The notes below the pieces were generated by a model. The model searched no databases. It worked only from the letters and a program-made list of their open reading frames with translations, and was not told where the DNA came from. A program made the position numbers and the translations under genes. From Obelidium mucronatum (taxonomy: Eukaryota > Chytridiomycota > Chytridiomycetes > Chytridiales > Chytriomycetaceae), in assembly GCA_025765595.1 (NCBI GenBank), contig JAIVFH010000047.1, positions 191,660-255,659 on the forward strand: DNA of 64,000 bases, in the 5' to 3' direction. This document shows positions 1 to 11,386 of this stretch, piece by piece; within the stretch, counting starts at the first letter, position 1; each line of letters opens with the position of its first letter.

Positions 1-870
1 GTCTGCGCTCACGTTGGACAACTTGAGCAGCATGTAGAGCCGCGATTGCACGTTGGCACTCCATCTCCAATGCGGCGCTCTGTTTTTCATAGCTTTCCAG
101 TTCCTTGAGAGTCAGTTTATGTTCCAACTGAAGTGTTTTATGCAAGGTAGACGCGACTTGAGAACGTAACAGTGACTTGTGGTTATTGTTACCATGACTG
201 CTGTCATTGCTATTTGCTTGGGGCGGCAACGGGGGTGGAGAGTGAACCACAGAAGGAGATGGAGACAAAAGTCCAGTATTGTTATTGCTGCTGGCTGTAA
301 CAGTAGATCCTTCGGGATTGTTCTTGCTGAGTGCTTGCAATTTCTCAGAATCAATGAGCACCAGAGGACTTTCATCACGGGGTAAGCTACTGGGAGACCC
401 AGAAATTCCAAATGAATTGTTGGCGGATGTGCGTCGTGCCAAAAGAGTTCGGATTCCGCCGTGTTTCTCCAGTGCGTTTTGCGAAAAGGGGGCAGAGCCG
501 GGAGTATTACTGTCAAGAAGAGAAGGCGAAGCAATGCTGCTGTTGCGTGAATATAAATGCATTCAGTGACATTAAACGCAATGCTTGGCATTTGGGAGGC
601 ACAAAGGCAATGCTTCCCAACCAAACCGCCATCCCCAGAACTCTAATACACGAAAGAAACACATACCTCGGTGTTCCGGAAAGCATCTGTTGCTGGTACT
701 GGCTCTGCGGAGTCGTTGCCGCGCCATGCAGCGGCGGGCACTCAGACGAATCGTCGGAATCATCAGAATCTCCGCGTCTGCGTTCACTTTCGGTTGAATG
801 GTCGTATGGACTGTGGCCAAATCCCTGTGGTTGGTGGTTGTTGAGTGGTTGGTAAGCGAGTGAGCACTGA
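1..870 (-). CDS. Unrecognised low-complexity/coiled-coil protein, 3' part (partial at window edge)
   Basis: I do not recognise this protein. Two exons are visible on the minus strand: about 866-667 and 539-1, joined across a 127-nt intron (donor gtatgt at 666, acceptor acag ending at 540) that keeps one frame. The first exon is acidic and Gln-rich (SERRRGDSDDSDDSS, then QSQYQQQ). The second is Ser/Pro/Asn-rich, then becomes a charged heptad-like stretch (LQLEHKLTLKELESYEKQ) suggesting a coiled coil, and it stays open past position 1. No in-frame ATG precedes the first exon; an in-frame TGA near 897 means an upstream exon must supply the start, probably through an acceptor at 867. I could not place that exon in 871-1287. 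The frame is supported by composition and splice fit only. Confidence 0.5.
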
Positions 871-1287
871 GCACATTCACGCGAAATATAGGAGAGGCAA
901 AGAGTGAAGAGAAGTCAGAGGAGTATGATCAAATATTGTAGGTTGACTCGGACTCGGAAGTGCTCCAGAGAGTGGGTTTCATTAGGTCTAGGTCCTTTGT
1001 GCCACCGTGCTACCGCATCGGGATTCACAGCCGGCAGCGCTACATTTCCAGAGGCAATGCTCTGAAATCCACAGCTTCATGCCCAGATAGAATTCCAACT
1101 TCAGCCGCATGGCAAGTTGTGGTGCTGAGGAAACAGGACGTGTACATACGCCAAGCATTTGTTGAATGTGGCAAGATTTTGATTGAAAAAATTCAGTACG
1201 ACAAAACCAACTCAATGTTTGCTTTTATTTGCATATATTTCGTATCTGTCCTCTTCAGTACCTCAAGTGTCTCAAGATGGCCGTAAC
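871..1287. other. Gap of about 415 bp without a resolved gene
   Basis: The stretch lies between the unrecognised gene on the left and the stop codon of the Abp1-like gene on the right. Short open frames exist on both strands, but none has homology I recognise or a clean splice link. The missing 5' exon(s) of the left-hand gene probably lie here. No RNA gene or repeat was seen. Confidence 0.4.
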
Positions 1288-3758
1288 TCATTTAGAAACC
1301 TCAACGTAGTTTCCTGGAACTGTGGATGGCATTAAAAAAGACTTGTAGATATTATCAATTCAAGGGAACTTACACAAGCCATCCTGTCCTCCATGGCGCC
1401 CTTGCCACCAATCATCGCTCACGAAAACAATGTTTGTAATTCTGTCACCAGCAGCAAAACTAAGTTCGTTTTGTTCAGTGGCCTGATAGTCGTACAGAGC
1501 AATGGCTTCAATTTGGTCTGCAATTGGTGCAGCGGCAGGTGGTGGGGGAGGAGGGGCATGCACAGCTGCGTTCGAAGACGACACCTCCTCAACGTAGGTA
1601 GCCGGAAATAGACCAACGTGCCCAGCAGCATTCTTTCCTTGCCACCAACCCTCATCATGTTTCTCAATAGCTGTTATCAGTTCTCCTTCTGCAAAACTGA
1701 TTTCGTTCGACTCTTGAGCATCATAGAGGTAGATAGCACGGGCAGAAACCCCAGCAGAAATTGGCGCTGCAAATGTAGCGGTAGCAGCCAAAGCAGCTTC
1801 AAAAGAACGTTGTGTCAGCCCATCAACACCAAGCAAAAAGAAATTTTTCAAATAAATTGAGACGCACCAGCTCTTTGCCTCTCCTCCTTCTCTGCTGCTT
1901 CTCTCTTTTCTCTTTCATCCCTTTCTCTTGCTTCCGCTTCAGCGCGTTCTCTCAATTCACGGTCTTCACGCTCGCGACGTTCCTTTTCTAAAGCAACGCG
2001 ATCTTCGGCTGGTGTGGAAATCGGGAATCCAGCAGTGTATGGAGAAGCCTTGCTCGGTCGAGAAGAAGAGGAGGAATCATCATCCCCAAGCCAGGCATTC
2101 GCCGACGAGCTCATGTATGGCTGGAAAGTGGATGGCGACGTAACACTTGGTCTGGATGGGATCGAAGCAGTTGCAACAGGAGCAGCTGCTTGAGGAGATG
2201 GAGGAACATAGGAAGTGGCGGTTGGAGTAAAAGAATTTCCACTGACAGACGGGCGGTTGAACAATGGTGGTGGTGCACTAACTGCGGGAGATGCAACTGC
2301 AGGTGGGGCAGTGGCTTTGATTTCTTCAACGTAGTTATTTGGAAACAATCCAACTTGTCCTTTCGTGTTTTTGCCTTGCCACCATCCTTCATCCAACTTT
2401 TCGATTTCACTCACAATTTCACCCTCAGCGAAACTGATTTCATTCGATTCGTTGGCCTCGTATGTGAACACAGCTTTAGCACAGATTCCCTTCAGAGCTG
2501 GAGTGACAGCGGAAATTGGAGTTGGGGCTGGGATTGGTGAGAAAGTGGCTGAAAGTGCGGGTTACTAAATATGAAACCTGAACGTTTTTCTTACATTGCT
2601 TAACGCTTGGAGAGGTTACGTTGGAAGTGCGTGGTTGGGAATAGCTGGAAGTGGCGGTGGTTGGTTTGTTGAATTGGGGGACATAAGAAGCAGGTTTGTT
2701 GAACGCTGGTGGTGCGGCGGACATGGGTTTTGGTACCGTTTGAACAGGAGTATACGAAGATCCCTAACCAAAAGATTCGAATGGTTAAGGGGTATAAATC
2801 CCACGGTTAAAAAACACACCACAGGTTGAACCGGGCCAGACTTCTTTGCTTGCTCATTATGAATCGAGTATTTAGCTCCAGAGGAATCCTTGACTTTCTT
2901 CATGATAGCGTCTGGCGTCACATCAATTTCAGCCCGGGCGTTGATGTGGACGTGGAATCCCTTAATAAATAAGACAGTCAGCAATCAATTGTTCTGACTC
3001 CAACAGCAATTAACATTGAGATCAAATATTCACCCTAAAGAACTTGACAGCATCATTGACGTGGTGGTGGAAGAGACCCTTCTTGGCCACAGGGACACCA
3101 TCCCCACACTAAAACGAATTGTGTCAACAGAAGCCCATCGTGCAATCGTAAACACTTTTGACAATTCGATTTTTAATTACCCATGAGATGAAGACGAGCT
3201 TCGGAAGTTTTGAAATAGGCTCAATTACACGAGCAAAGGCGTAGAGGATCTTTGAGTCGTCCCACTCCTCAGCCAGTTCTTCGAGACCATCCTCTATAAT
3301 TTCATAACTTATTAATGAAAAGATCGCCAACTTAAGAGAACTATGCATTGTGCGGTACCTCCTGATCCAAGCACTTTCAAATCGTTGGACATCTTGTCAT
3401 AACCAAAGATAGCCCAGTTCTTTGGGTTATTTTCAGCCAGAATCGACTGATATTCATCGCTGACTACGCGTGGGAATCCGATCTGCTGGTCCTGTATGTG
3501 GTGGTTAGCTGTATGTATGGGTATGGAAATTGCAACACAACCATTTCCAACTCGTTTTTTATTATTATTGAACTGTCCAAAACACATGATAAAATATCTT
3601 TTAAAATATTCACATCAGATGTATTAAATATATTTAAGGAACACATATAAACGGCGGAAACTTTCGAATTAATTACGTATGCTTGGACGGGGTGATTCAC
3701 CTTCCGCAGCGACGCCAGGCCCCGATTGTTGGCTCTCCATGCCACCACGCACAATCAT
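1288..3758 (-). CDS. ABP1: Abp1/drebrin-like actin-binding protein (ADF-H domain plus three SH3 domains)
   Basis: Abp1/drebrin-like proteins bind F-actin and recruit endocytic factors at cortical actin patches. Nine exons join in frame: 3758-3701, 3508-3359, 3293-3181, 3108-3034, 2960-2820, 2763-2595, 2548-1868, 1796-1374, 1319-1288. The N-terminal ADF-H domain shows NWAIFGYDKMSNDLKV, DGLEELAEEWDDSKILYAFA, LPKLVFISWCGDGVP and FHVHINARAEIDV, as in yeast Abp1 and mammalian DBNL. A Pro/Ser/Thr-rich linker follows. The first SH3 domain (YEANESNEISFAEGE ... WWQGKN ... GLFPNNYVEE) is followed by a charged EKERRERE helix and two more SH3 domains; the last one is completed by the 32-nt final exon (LFPGNYVE). 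Yeast Abp1 has one SH3, so three is expanded. The start could be Met at 3758 or at 3740. Confidence 0.9.
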
Positions 3759-3902
3759 AGAGCCCACGAATACTGCAGGGTTGTAAATATGGTTGATTTG
3801 CTTCGATTTGTAACGCAAACAAGAGACGATGAAAAGAGTCACAAATTCTTGCTCTAAATTTCACATCAAAAGTGCTTGTTGGATCGCAATCAACAGCCAA
3901 AC

Positions 3903-5595
3903 ATGAACGTATCTTCATCAGCAAACGCAATTGTCGACTGGCTGCTGAGCGATCAGCACTGGTTCAACGCAGAACCCCGCACCGTCCACCTGCTATCGGT
4001 TCCATCATGGCTGACGGAATACGCCAGGCCGTATGCTACTCCGACGTCCAAAGACAATGTCTCAGGGCCCCTAAAGATCGAGTTTCTGACTGCTGAACTA
4101 TGGTAAGCATTGTGAGAGCAGCGGCAGCAAGTGTTTCTAAAACATGTTTGCTTGCTTGCTTTGAAATAGGATGATCTTTGCACCAGTCTTCTTTTACTGG
4201 ACATACTCAACATGGCTCTACTTTCTGTCTCACATGAAGTGGTATGTGTTAAGAGCCGGGGGCTGGAAGTGGGAAACACTGGTCTAACTTGACGTCAACA
4301 ACACATCATCATTTGTCATCGCTCTCAGGACTTTGTTCGAGGTCCACCGCATTCCAACCAACCAACCGGCTCGCAAACCAAACAAAGTTACGATAACAAA
4401 AGTGATGTACACTGTCGCTCTTCAGCATCTTGTTCAAAGCATGACTGCGCTGCTGTTGGTTGTGCTAACAAGGCCCGAAAATGTTGCTGAATGGAGAATG
4501 GAAAATCCTCTGGTTGTTATTGTCAAGCTTTTTATTGCCTCTCTGTGCATCGATACATATCAAGTGAGTGTGATGTATGGTGGTGTTATCTCCCTTCCCC
4601 CTCTTGTTCAAAATCCTTGGAGTTATTTGGAACGAAAAATTTCCTTACTAGCACGCACACACGCTTATCATTGGGCGATCTAAAAAAAAACACAAAATGG
4701 CACTCTATAAAGGAGGAGGATACATCTGGACGCCGGCGATGAGTGGAACTGGTCTTTCGTTTTGACAAAACTCTTGGCATCCAATTCAGCGCCCCTCACA
4801 CTTAATTCCCATTTTTATCATAGTACTGGATGCATCGCTGGATGCATGTGAATCGTGCGTTATACCGCGCCTTCCACAGTGTCCATCATGAACTTACGGT
4901 CCCATTTGCATACGGAGCGCTCTACAACCATCCATTCGAAGGATTCCTCATGGACACTGTGGGAGGAGCGATTCCAAGTTTACTTCTCAACATGCATCCT
5001 TGGACAAGTGCTATTTTCTACAGTGTTGCAACTCTTAAAACTGTTGATGATCATTGCGGATATGCTTGGGCATGGAGTCCTGCTGCTCTCTTCAATGCAA
5101 ATGGTGCTGCATATCATGACATTCATCATTGGGGAAAAGGGAGAATGTACAACTTTTCTCAGGTTAGTCTTACACACAACACACACACAGCGTCACATGT
5201 TAAATTTTTTTTTTTTTTTTTTCAAAAAGCCGTTTTACACTTTTTGGGATCATCTTATGGGTACTGAATACGACAGTGCAATGGCACGCAAGAAGCTTCT
5301 CAGAGAACAGCAAGATACGGATGATAAGAGCACCGACAGTGACAGCAGTAGCAGTACGTCAACAGTGCCGCCATCCCTTCCTCAAAAGCAGACAGTCGAA
5401 CCAATCCCTGCGGCGGCGTCCCCGAAACGCACAGTGCACAAACGTGTCATTGGTGGAGCTGCTAGCAGATCAGCAGCGTCATTGAGAGTTAGAAAGGAAA
5501 GTGTACTGGAAACCCCAAGTAATTCCAGCGACGAAGGAAGCTCTCCATCATCTAGAAGTTCAAAGAGACTCTCGGACAAGAACAAGTTAAAGTGA
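3903..5595 (+). CDS. SUR2: Sphinganine C4-hydroxylase (Sur2 type, fatty acid hydroxylase superfamily)
   Basis: Sur2 is an ER membrane di-iron enzyme that hydroxylates dihydrosphingosine or dihydroceramide at C4 to give phytosphingosine. Five exons (3903-4102, 4170-4241, 4329-4563, 4824-5162, 5230-5595) give 402-403 residues with matching phases. The histidine boxes are HRWMH, HSVHH and HDIHH, in Sur2 context: VPFAYGALYNHPFEGFLMDT, LKTVDDHCGYAWAW and NFSQPFYTFWDHLMGTEY. Hydrophobic segments lie in exons 2 and 3. After the catalytic domain there is an unusual tail of about 110 residues rich in Ser, Lys and Arg; ordinary Sur2 proteins end soon after the third histidine box. Intron 4 contains an 18-nt T tract. 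The gene converges on the carrier gene, 153 bp apart. Confidence 0.93.
5205..5222 (+). repeat. 18-nt T tract in SUR2 intron 4
   Basis: A pure T run in the sense strand, directly before the caaaaag acceptor. It acts as a very long polypyrimidine tract and is likely length-variable. Confidence 0.8.
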
Positions 5596-5748
5596 GATTT
5601 GTTTGAAAAACAAAACGAATGGCGATTTTTTCTTCTTGTCCCAGTGTTTTTTCCGTGTTCTTTTTTTTTCTTTCTGCTCTTGTGTATCTCTCTTTTCTGA
5701 TCGTCCTAGTACTTGTCCGAAATAATATGCGTTTTCCCCTTTTCTTTA

Positions 5749-7190
5749 TTATGTGACTGGTGACACAGGTAGCACCTTCTTTTTGCCTTCCACCAAAGCA
5801 AACAATAGTAGAGTATACTTCAAAAACTCCTCACGACTAACAAATAAAATAGCTTGGCACAAGACAGCCTTCACAATTTGAGTTTGCATCCCCTTTCAAA
5901 CACGAAAGTAAATGAATATGATTAGTTGTGCGTGTTGTTAAAAACCCAATTATTCTAATGCATACCTTGTACCATCCCATGATACCATCCGTTGCAAAAA
6001 CTTTCTTCAAGACATCCACCGATCCTTTATATTTCAAAGATAGCTGGTCGGTTTCCGAAAGATCTGAAACAGATTTTGGAGGAGCCCATTGCATACGGAC
6101 TTTAGCCATAATGTATGGGTACTGGAGAGGGCGAGGAATAATCAATTATATGTTCCGTGCAATCACGGTTATAAGATTAAAAATCAACTCAACTGTAACA
6201 ACTGTAGCCAAAGTCTTACTCAAAGCCCCCAACAAGAAAACCTCTCCACTCCCAAGCGCAACCGCAGCCGCCGCTCCTCCCGCACCAACCACCGACGCCG
6301 CCGCTAATTTCCGCTTTATCCAAATCGCTTTGCACCGCTCAAACATTCCATACGTGATTGCTGGATTACTACACAAAATCATGCTCGCCTTGAACCCTTT
6401 CCACAGCCCTTGCGGCCCCTCGCGTTCTAGAATTCCTTGAAAGGTTTTATAAAAGGATTCGCGTTCGTCTGCAGGGGCGGTTTGTTGCCGCGTTGTGATG
6501 ACGGCGATGGGGAGTGTGAAGAGTTGACAGAGGGCGCCTGCGAGTGCTCCCATCAGTAGTTCAACGGGTGTGCTTATTTCTAATTTGATTTCGTTGAGTG
6601 ATTGGTTTTTTGAGAGTGGTTGGGGGTTTTTTTTTTTCATACCTTGACCAACAGGAATGGAGGCAACATGTTTCGCACGGATAATCGAGTAAAAGTAAAA
6701 ATAAGAGAATGCACTTGCAACAGTTCCCTAGACGAATTAAAAATTAATAAAACGAATGATCAGATTTTATCAGTTGTTTGCTGTGTGGCACTGTGTGCTC
6801 CCATCCTCAATCGCACCACATCAAGGAGTAGGAGTAGGGAGAGAATGAGGAGAATGAGCAAGCCCAGTTTGGTGTTTTAAATGGGTACATACAAACAGTC
6901 CGGCTCCAAGACCACTGTACAATCCAGCCAATCCCTCCTTCTGAAAGATTCGAATGAAAGCATCCACTGACGATTTGTACACTTCGCTACCCTTTACGAG
7001 TTTATTCTGAGTCTGCAGTCTTGTCTTGATGCTGACAAAAAGAAAACAGCATGTGGTCAGAGGTTTGATTGTGAGAGAGGAAGAAAAAGCAAAAAGAGCC
7101 CCCTCACACGTCAAGAGGGAATACGAGCGAGTTTGCAAAGACGGCTCCAGCTGCGCCCGCCGTTGCATCAGCCAAAGGGTTCTTGCCCAT
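5749..7190 (-). CDS. ANT1: Peroxisomal adenine nucleotide carrier (Ant1/PMP47, SLC25A17 type)
   Basis: Mitochondrial-carrier-family protein that exchanges ATP for AMP across the peroxisomal membrane, supplying fatty acid activation. Six exons (7190-7108, 7031-6893, 6727-6643, 6579-6194, 6121-5966, 5892-5749) give about 330 residues with consistent phases. All three carrier repeats are visible: FPLDVIKTRLQ, LPIAVITTRQQ and YPYIMAKVRMQW. The third repeat ends WYKGMQTQIVKAVLCQAILF, which is the signature I associate with Ant1/PMP47 rather than with mitochondrial paralogues. The start Met (MGKNPLADATAGA) sits just before the first transmembrane helix, as usual for the family. Substrate assignment is by family resemblance only. 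Confidence 0.88.
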
Positions 7191-7415
7191 ATCTGCTTGA
7201 TTGATTCTGGAAGGTTTCCCAAGGTCCAAAAATTTATTGAAAAGAAAGGAATCAATCACATGGGGGCCGCCCTCCCTTTTCAGCCTGCAACACTTTCAGT
7301 ACGCTAATTGCAGTTGGACAACTTGGGTTCGTGACATTCAATGAATCAAAAATTGGCATAACAATATGTATATTTTAAATAAATTCAATCATCAATACAT
7401 CAATACGTCAATGCA

Positions 7416-8518
7416 TCAATCATCATCATCGTCATCATTATTATTATTCAAAAGAGAATAATCTTCTCCCATCTGTTCAGCAACGCGTTTCTGAATTTCC
7501 TTTTCCTTTTCAGCAATGCGTTCCCGTTTCTCTGCAAGTTTCACTTTCAGTTCTTTGGCAGACGCAAATGATCCGCCCGTGGGTTCTTGGCATTCAAAGC
7601 ACTTTTGCGATGTTTTAAAGTGTTTCAAGGCGCACGATTCGCAAAAGTAGTGTTTACACCTTTTTTTGATTTGTTTTTGTGAGTGTTTTTAGATGAATAT
7701 TAAGAAGAAAACAAAACAAAACAAAAAAAAAAAAAAAAAAAAAAAAAGAATAGAAAAGGAAAAAAAGATAATCACCTTGTAACAATAGGATCCTTGAATG
7801 CTAAATGACAAATAGGACAATCATCAGGAACATCATCCTCATCATCCCCATCACCATCGCCATCCCCGCCGCCGCCTTGTTCAATCAAAAAGCGTTGCAT
7901 GTCTTCCTCCTGCTTTTTTTGCTTCTGTTGTTCCTCCCACTCCTTGTCAAGCTGCCAGCCCGCCTTGTAGTCGCCTCTGTCGTGCATGTAGATGCACGAG
8001 TCGCCGTAGCCGCAGTTCCCCGAGTCCTTGTAGTCTTTGCACACGTCCTGCTGGTAGTCGAAGCGGGCGGAGATGCGCAGATGTGTCTGTGCCTTCAGCG
8101 GACCCGCGCGCAGGCCGCCGGCGTTGCTCTGGGTGACTTTCTGCACACGCTTGTTGACGTATTCGGTGTAGTTGTTGCGGCCCGTGTATGCGTCCGCATT
8201 TGAGGTTGTGGTTGTGGTTGTAGTTGCGGCCGCGTCGCCGGCGCCGCCGTCGCCGTCGACGTCCAGCGTGCGCGTCGACGTGTCGACGACCAGCGACGCG
8301 GCTGTTCCGGACGCCGCGAACGAGAACGCCTTAGGCGCTGCCGCGGCTGCCGCAGTTGAAGCTCCGCTTGACGCCGCCGACAGCCCCGCCGCCTTCTTCG
8401 CCGCCGGCCGCACAACCGTCGACTCGCCGTCGCCGTCGCCGCTCTCGCCGTCCTTGCGCCGCGACGCCGTTGTCTTGCGCTTGCGGATGAATTTGACGAT
8501 GGGTTCTGGGGGCTCCAT
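7416..8518 (-). CDS. CWC24: Spliceosomal CCCH/RING protein Cwc24 (RNF113A)
   Basis: Cwc24/RNF113 acts in the spliceosome at the first catalytic step and binds near the 5' splice site. Two exons (8518-7776 and 7659-7416) give 328 residues. The N-terminal half is Ala/Thr-rich and very GC-rich. A CCCH zinc finger follows (VCKDYKDSGNCGYGDSC ... MH), then the family linker (AGWQLDKEWEE) and a RING finger that begins CPICHLAF, is interrupted by the intron right after DPIVTR, and continues CKHYFCESC ... KCFEC. The protein ends in a poly-Asp run. The 116-nt intron contains 25 consecutive T in the sense direction. Its ATG is 30 bp from the ATG of the divergent SulP gene. Confidence 0.93.
7723..7747 (-). 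repeat. 25-nt T tract (sense) in CWC24 intron
   Basis: Seen as 25 A on the plus strand; the gene runs on the minus strand, so the transcript carries U25 within its single intron. Confidence 0.8.
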
Positions 8519-8548
8519 TCTTTTTCTTTATTTATTTATTTATTCAAA
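8519..8548. promoter_or_regulatory. 30-bp divergent intergenic region CWC24 / SulP
   Basis: Only 30 bp separate the two divergent start codons. The strip is T-rich with TTTA repeats on the plus strand and holds no GC box or obvious factor site. Any shared core promoter must overlap the coding or untranslated sequence of one or both genes. Confidence 0.6.
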
Positions 8549-9415
8549 ATGAGTCATCATACTCATCAAATCACAACCAGCAATCGCTCCCAGCTGCTGG
8601 CCGCAGCGATTGGCCATCATGTTCCAAAGCCAAGCTTTCCTGCTGCTGAAAACCTGTTCCTGTTTGTCAAGGAAGCTGTCCATTCCACTCTGACTCAGGC
8701 TCCCGTGTTTCCATTGGTGTCACAAATCAAAGCCAAAGGATACAACCTCAAGACTTTTAGATCGGATCTCATTGGTTCGGTTACAATTACTCTCATTATG
8801 CTGCCACAAGCCATTGCATACGCTTCGCTCACCCACTTGCCCACCATCAACTGCCTGGTTTCTGCAGTATTCCCTGTTCTTATTTATGCCATATTCGGAG
8901 GTGCTCCTCAGCTATCAATGGGCCCCGAAGCAACAATATCGACTATTGTTGGCGCGGTTGTAACATTGCAAATGGAGAGGAATCCTGATTTGACGGCAGT
9001 TCAGATTGTGACATCGCTCTCATTCCTAATTGGACTGCTACTGATTGGACTTTCGCTCTTGCAAGCGGGATTCCTTGACCACATTCTTTCAGGTTATCTC
9101 CAAACAGGGTTTATTTTGGGCGCAGCATGCTTAATCATCACTGAACAACTTCCCAATGTCTTGGGCCTTTCCATCAAGACCAAGCAAGACGAATCAACCA
9201 TTTTGCAGTTTATCGACGTGTGTCGGGGATTGTGGACTGCTCATTGGCAAACAATCCTGCTTTCGGCGTCCAATATTTTGTTTCTCTTGTTTCTCAAGAA
9301 TATGAAAAAGAAATACGGGTCAAAATATGTTGTTCTCAAGTTTATGCCAGAGTACTTGGTACTGGCTATTGTGATGATTGCAATATCTGCAGCTGCCAAC
9401 ATCAAGTGCGTTCCT

Positions 9416-9451
<36 letters not shown>

Positions 9452-11352
9452 CCCTCTATTGATTCATATTTCAGGCAGCACGGAATAGCAATTCTCGGGG
9501 AATTTGATAACACAATACCAGCACCAACTGTTCCAATTTTAACTGGCGATCTCCTTGGGAACATGTTTGAGAGCGCCATCACCGTGCTCCTTGTAGGATA
9601 CATTGAATGCATGACCGTAACTCGCAACTTTGGTCTTCGAAATGGCTATGTTCCCTCTGGAAACCGTGAATTATTTGCAATTGGGTTCACAAATCTTGCC
9701 GGCTCGTTTTTTGGATGTTACCCTGTCTTTGCCTCGCTTCCTCGATCTCGAATCCTCGTGAACTGCGGTGCAAGGACTACACTATCGAATGCGATGGCAG
9801 GAGTATTTATTCTCATTGCGTTTGTGGCGTTGAAGACTGTTTTCCAGTATATCCCGAAAGCGATGCTTTCTTCAATCATTGTTGTTTCGGCGCTTGGTTT
9901 GATTGAAACGGATCGAATTTTGTTTGTATTCACGACAAGGTATAAATTTTATTTTTAAAAAACGAAAGTTGTTTTGATGACTAAAATACGTATTATTACT
10001 ATTGTCTTAAATTTCCAATTTTTTTCGTATAAAGGGCATATACCGAAATATTCATGCTGATTGCCACTTTTGTAATAACCCTCGCCACATCTCTATCTAC
10101 TGGTATTCTTCTATGCCTGGGATTATCCGCGCTTCTCATTGTCCGGAAAACAACCACAAGCAACATCAGCATTATGGGACGCCTTCCCCGCGTCCTACCT
10201 GCACCACCACCACCACCACCACCACCAACTCCATTCATCGGGTCTTCAAATGACAATCAACCGCTATGGAAGGGATTCAACCAACTCACAAACTCACCTG
10301 AAATCCTCGACCAACCTGCATCGCCAAACGTTGGTGGTGGTAGTGGCGGTACTACTCAGCAGCAGCAGCCATCTTTACACCACGACCATCACCACCACCC
10401 TCATCGACACTATGTCAGTGTCACAGAACACCCAGACGCGTTGCTTCTGGATAACGTCTTGATACTTCGAGTTGACGTCCCACTCATGTTTTATAACTGC
10501 GCGCAAGTGCGACGGAGCTTGGAAACTGTGATGAGTGTTGAAAAAAAGTTGTTGTTGATGGCACGAAGGAGGCGGAATCGAGTTGCCGCAGCTGCAGCAG
10601 CTACAGCAGCAGCAGCTTCTACGAGTATCGACATTTCCGATGAGCAAGCAAATGGCAGGTGGCTGGTTGCCACAGACAATGAACCTCGTGAATGTGATGA
10701 CACTTTGGAAGACGTTGCTGTTGTGCAGGAAGACAGTGAGAACGAAGATGGCGAGAAAGAGGAAGGCACACCATCGCCACAAGGTGGAGGGGGGTCATAC
10801 ACCTGGATGATACCCTACATACGGAAAAGGGAGTCTTTGAACAAGAATGCGTCCAAGCAAGGTGGCGATATCGCGTTAAATGTTGTCAGCACCAATATTG
10901 CGGATCGAATCGCGAAATCGAGATTACGAACGACATCAATCGGAATTGGAATGTTTGGATCAAGTGGAGACATTCCAGTTGATCCCAGTGCATTGACACA
11001 TTCCTCAATTCACCCTCTGTCTGGAGATTCTGAAGTTGCGCGACTGAAGCAAGGACACAATTCATCTTCTTTGATCCAAAGGCGGAGGGAGCAGAGGAGA
11101 AAAGATGGAAGTATTCATACCATTATCATTGACTTGAAGCATTGCATCGAAATGGATACTGCGGCAGCGCAAGTTCTGCAGGAGATTTTGAGCACGTTTC
11201 TGTATGATGGCATTGAACTGTATTTGACTGGTGTGCATGCGAATCATGTTATTTTATTGAAGCGGGCCGATGTGCATAACCTGATTATGCAGTATTGCCT
11301 GTTTTTTGATGATTTGGAAGCGGCAGTGGATGAAGCCGAGAAAGTGCGATGA
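8549..11352 (+). CDS. SulP/SLC26-family anion (sulfate) transporter with STAS domain
   Basis: SulP proteins move sulfate and other anions across the plasma membrane. Three exons (8549-9405, 9475-9939, 10035-11352) give 879 residues. The membrane domain shows the family signature around LPQAIAYASLTHLPTINCL and GGAPQLSMGPEATIS, then about ten hydrophobic segments to roughly residue 470. The C-terminal STAS domain begins DNVLILRVDVPLMFYNCAQ and resumes with HTIIIDLKHCIEMDTAAAQV ... GIELYLTGVH. It is preceded by Pro, His and Gln runs and interrupted by about 170 residues of low complexity. Intron 1 contains a run of 33 T. The exact anion cannot be told from sequence. Confidence 0.9.
9419..9451 (+). 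repeat. 33-nt T tract in SulP intron 1
   Basis: A pure T run in the sense strand of the intron, 23 bp before the ttcag acceptor. Confidence 0.8.
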
Positions 11353-11386
11353 ACTTAAATGAATAACAAACATTTTTATTATGTAA

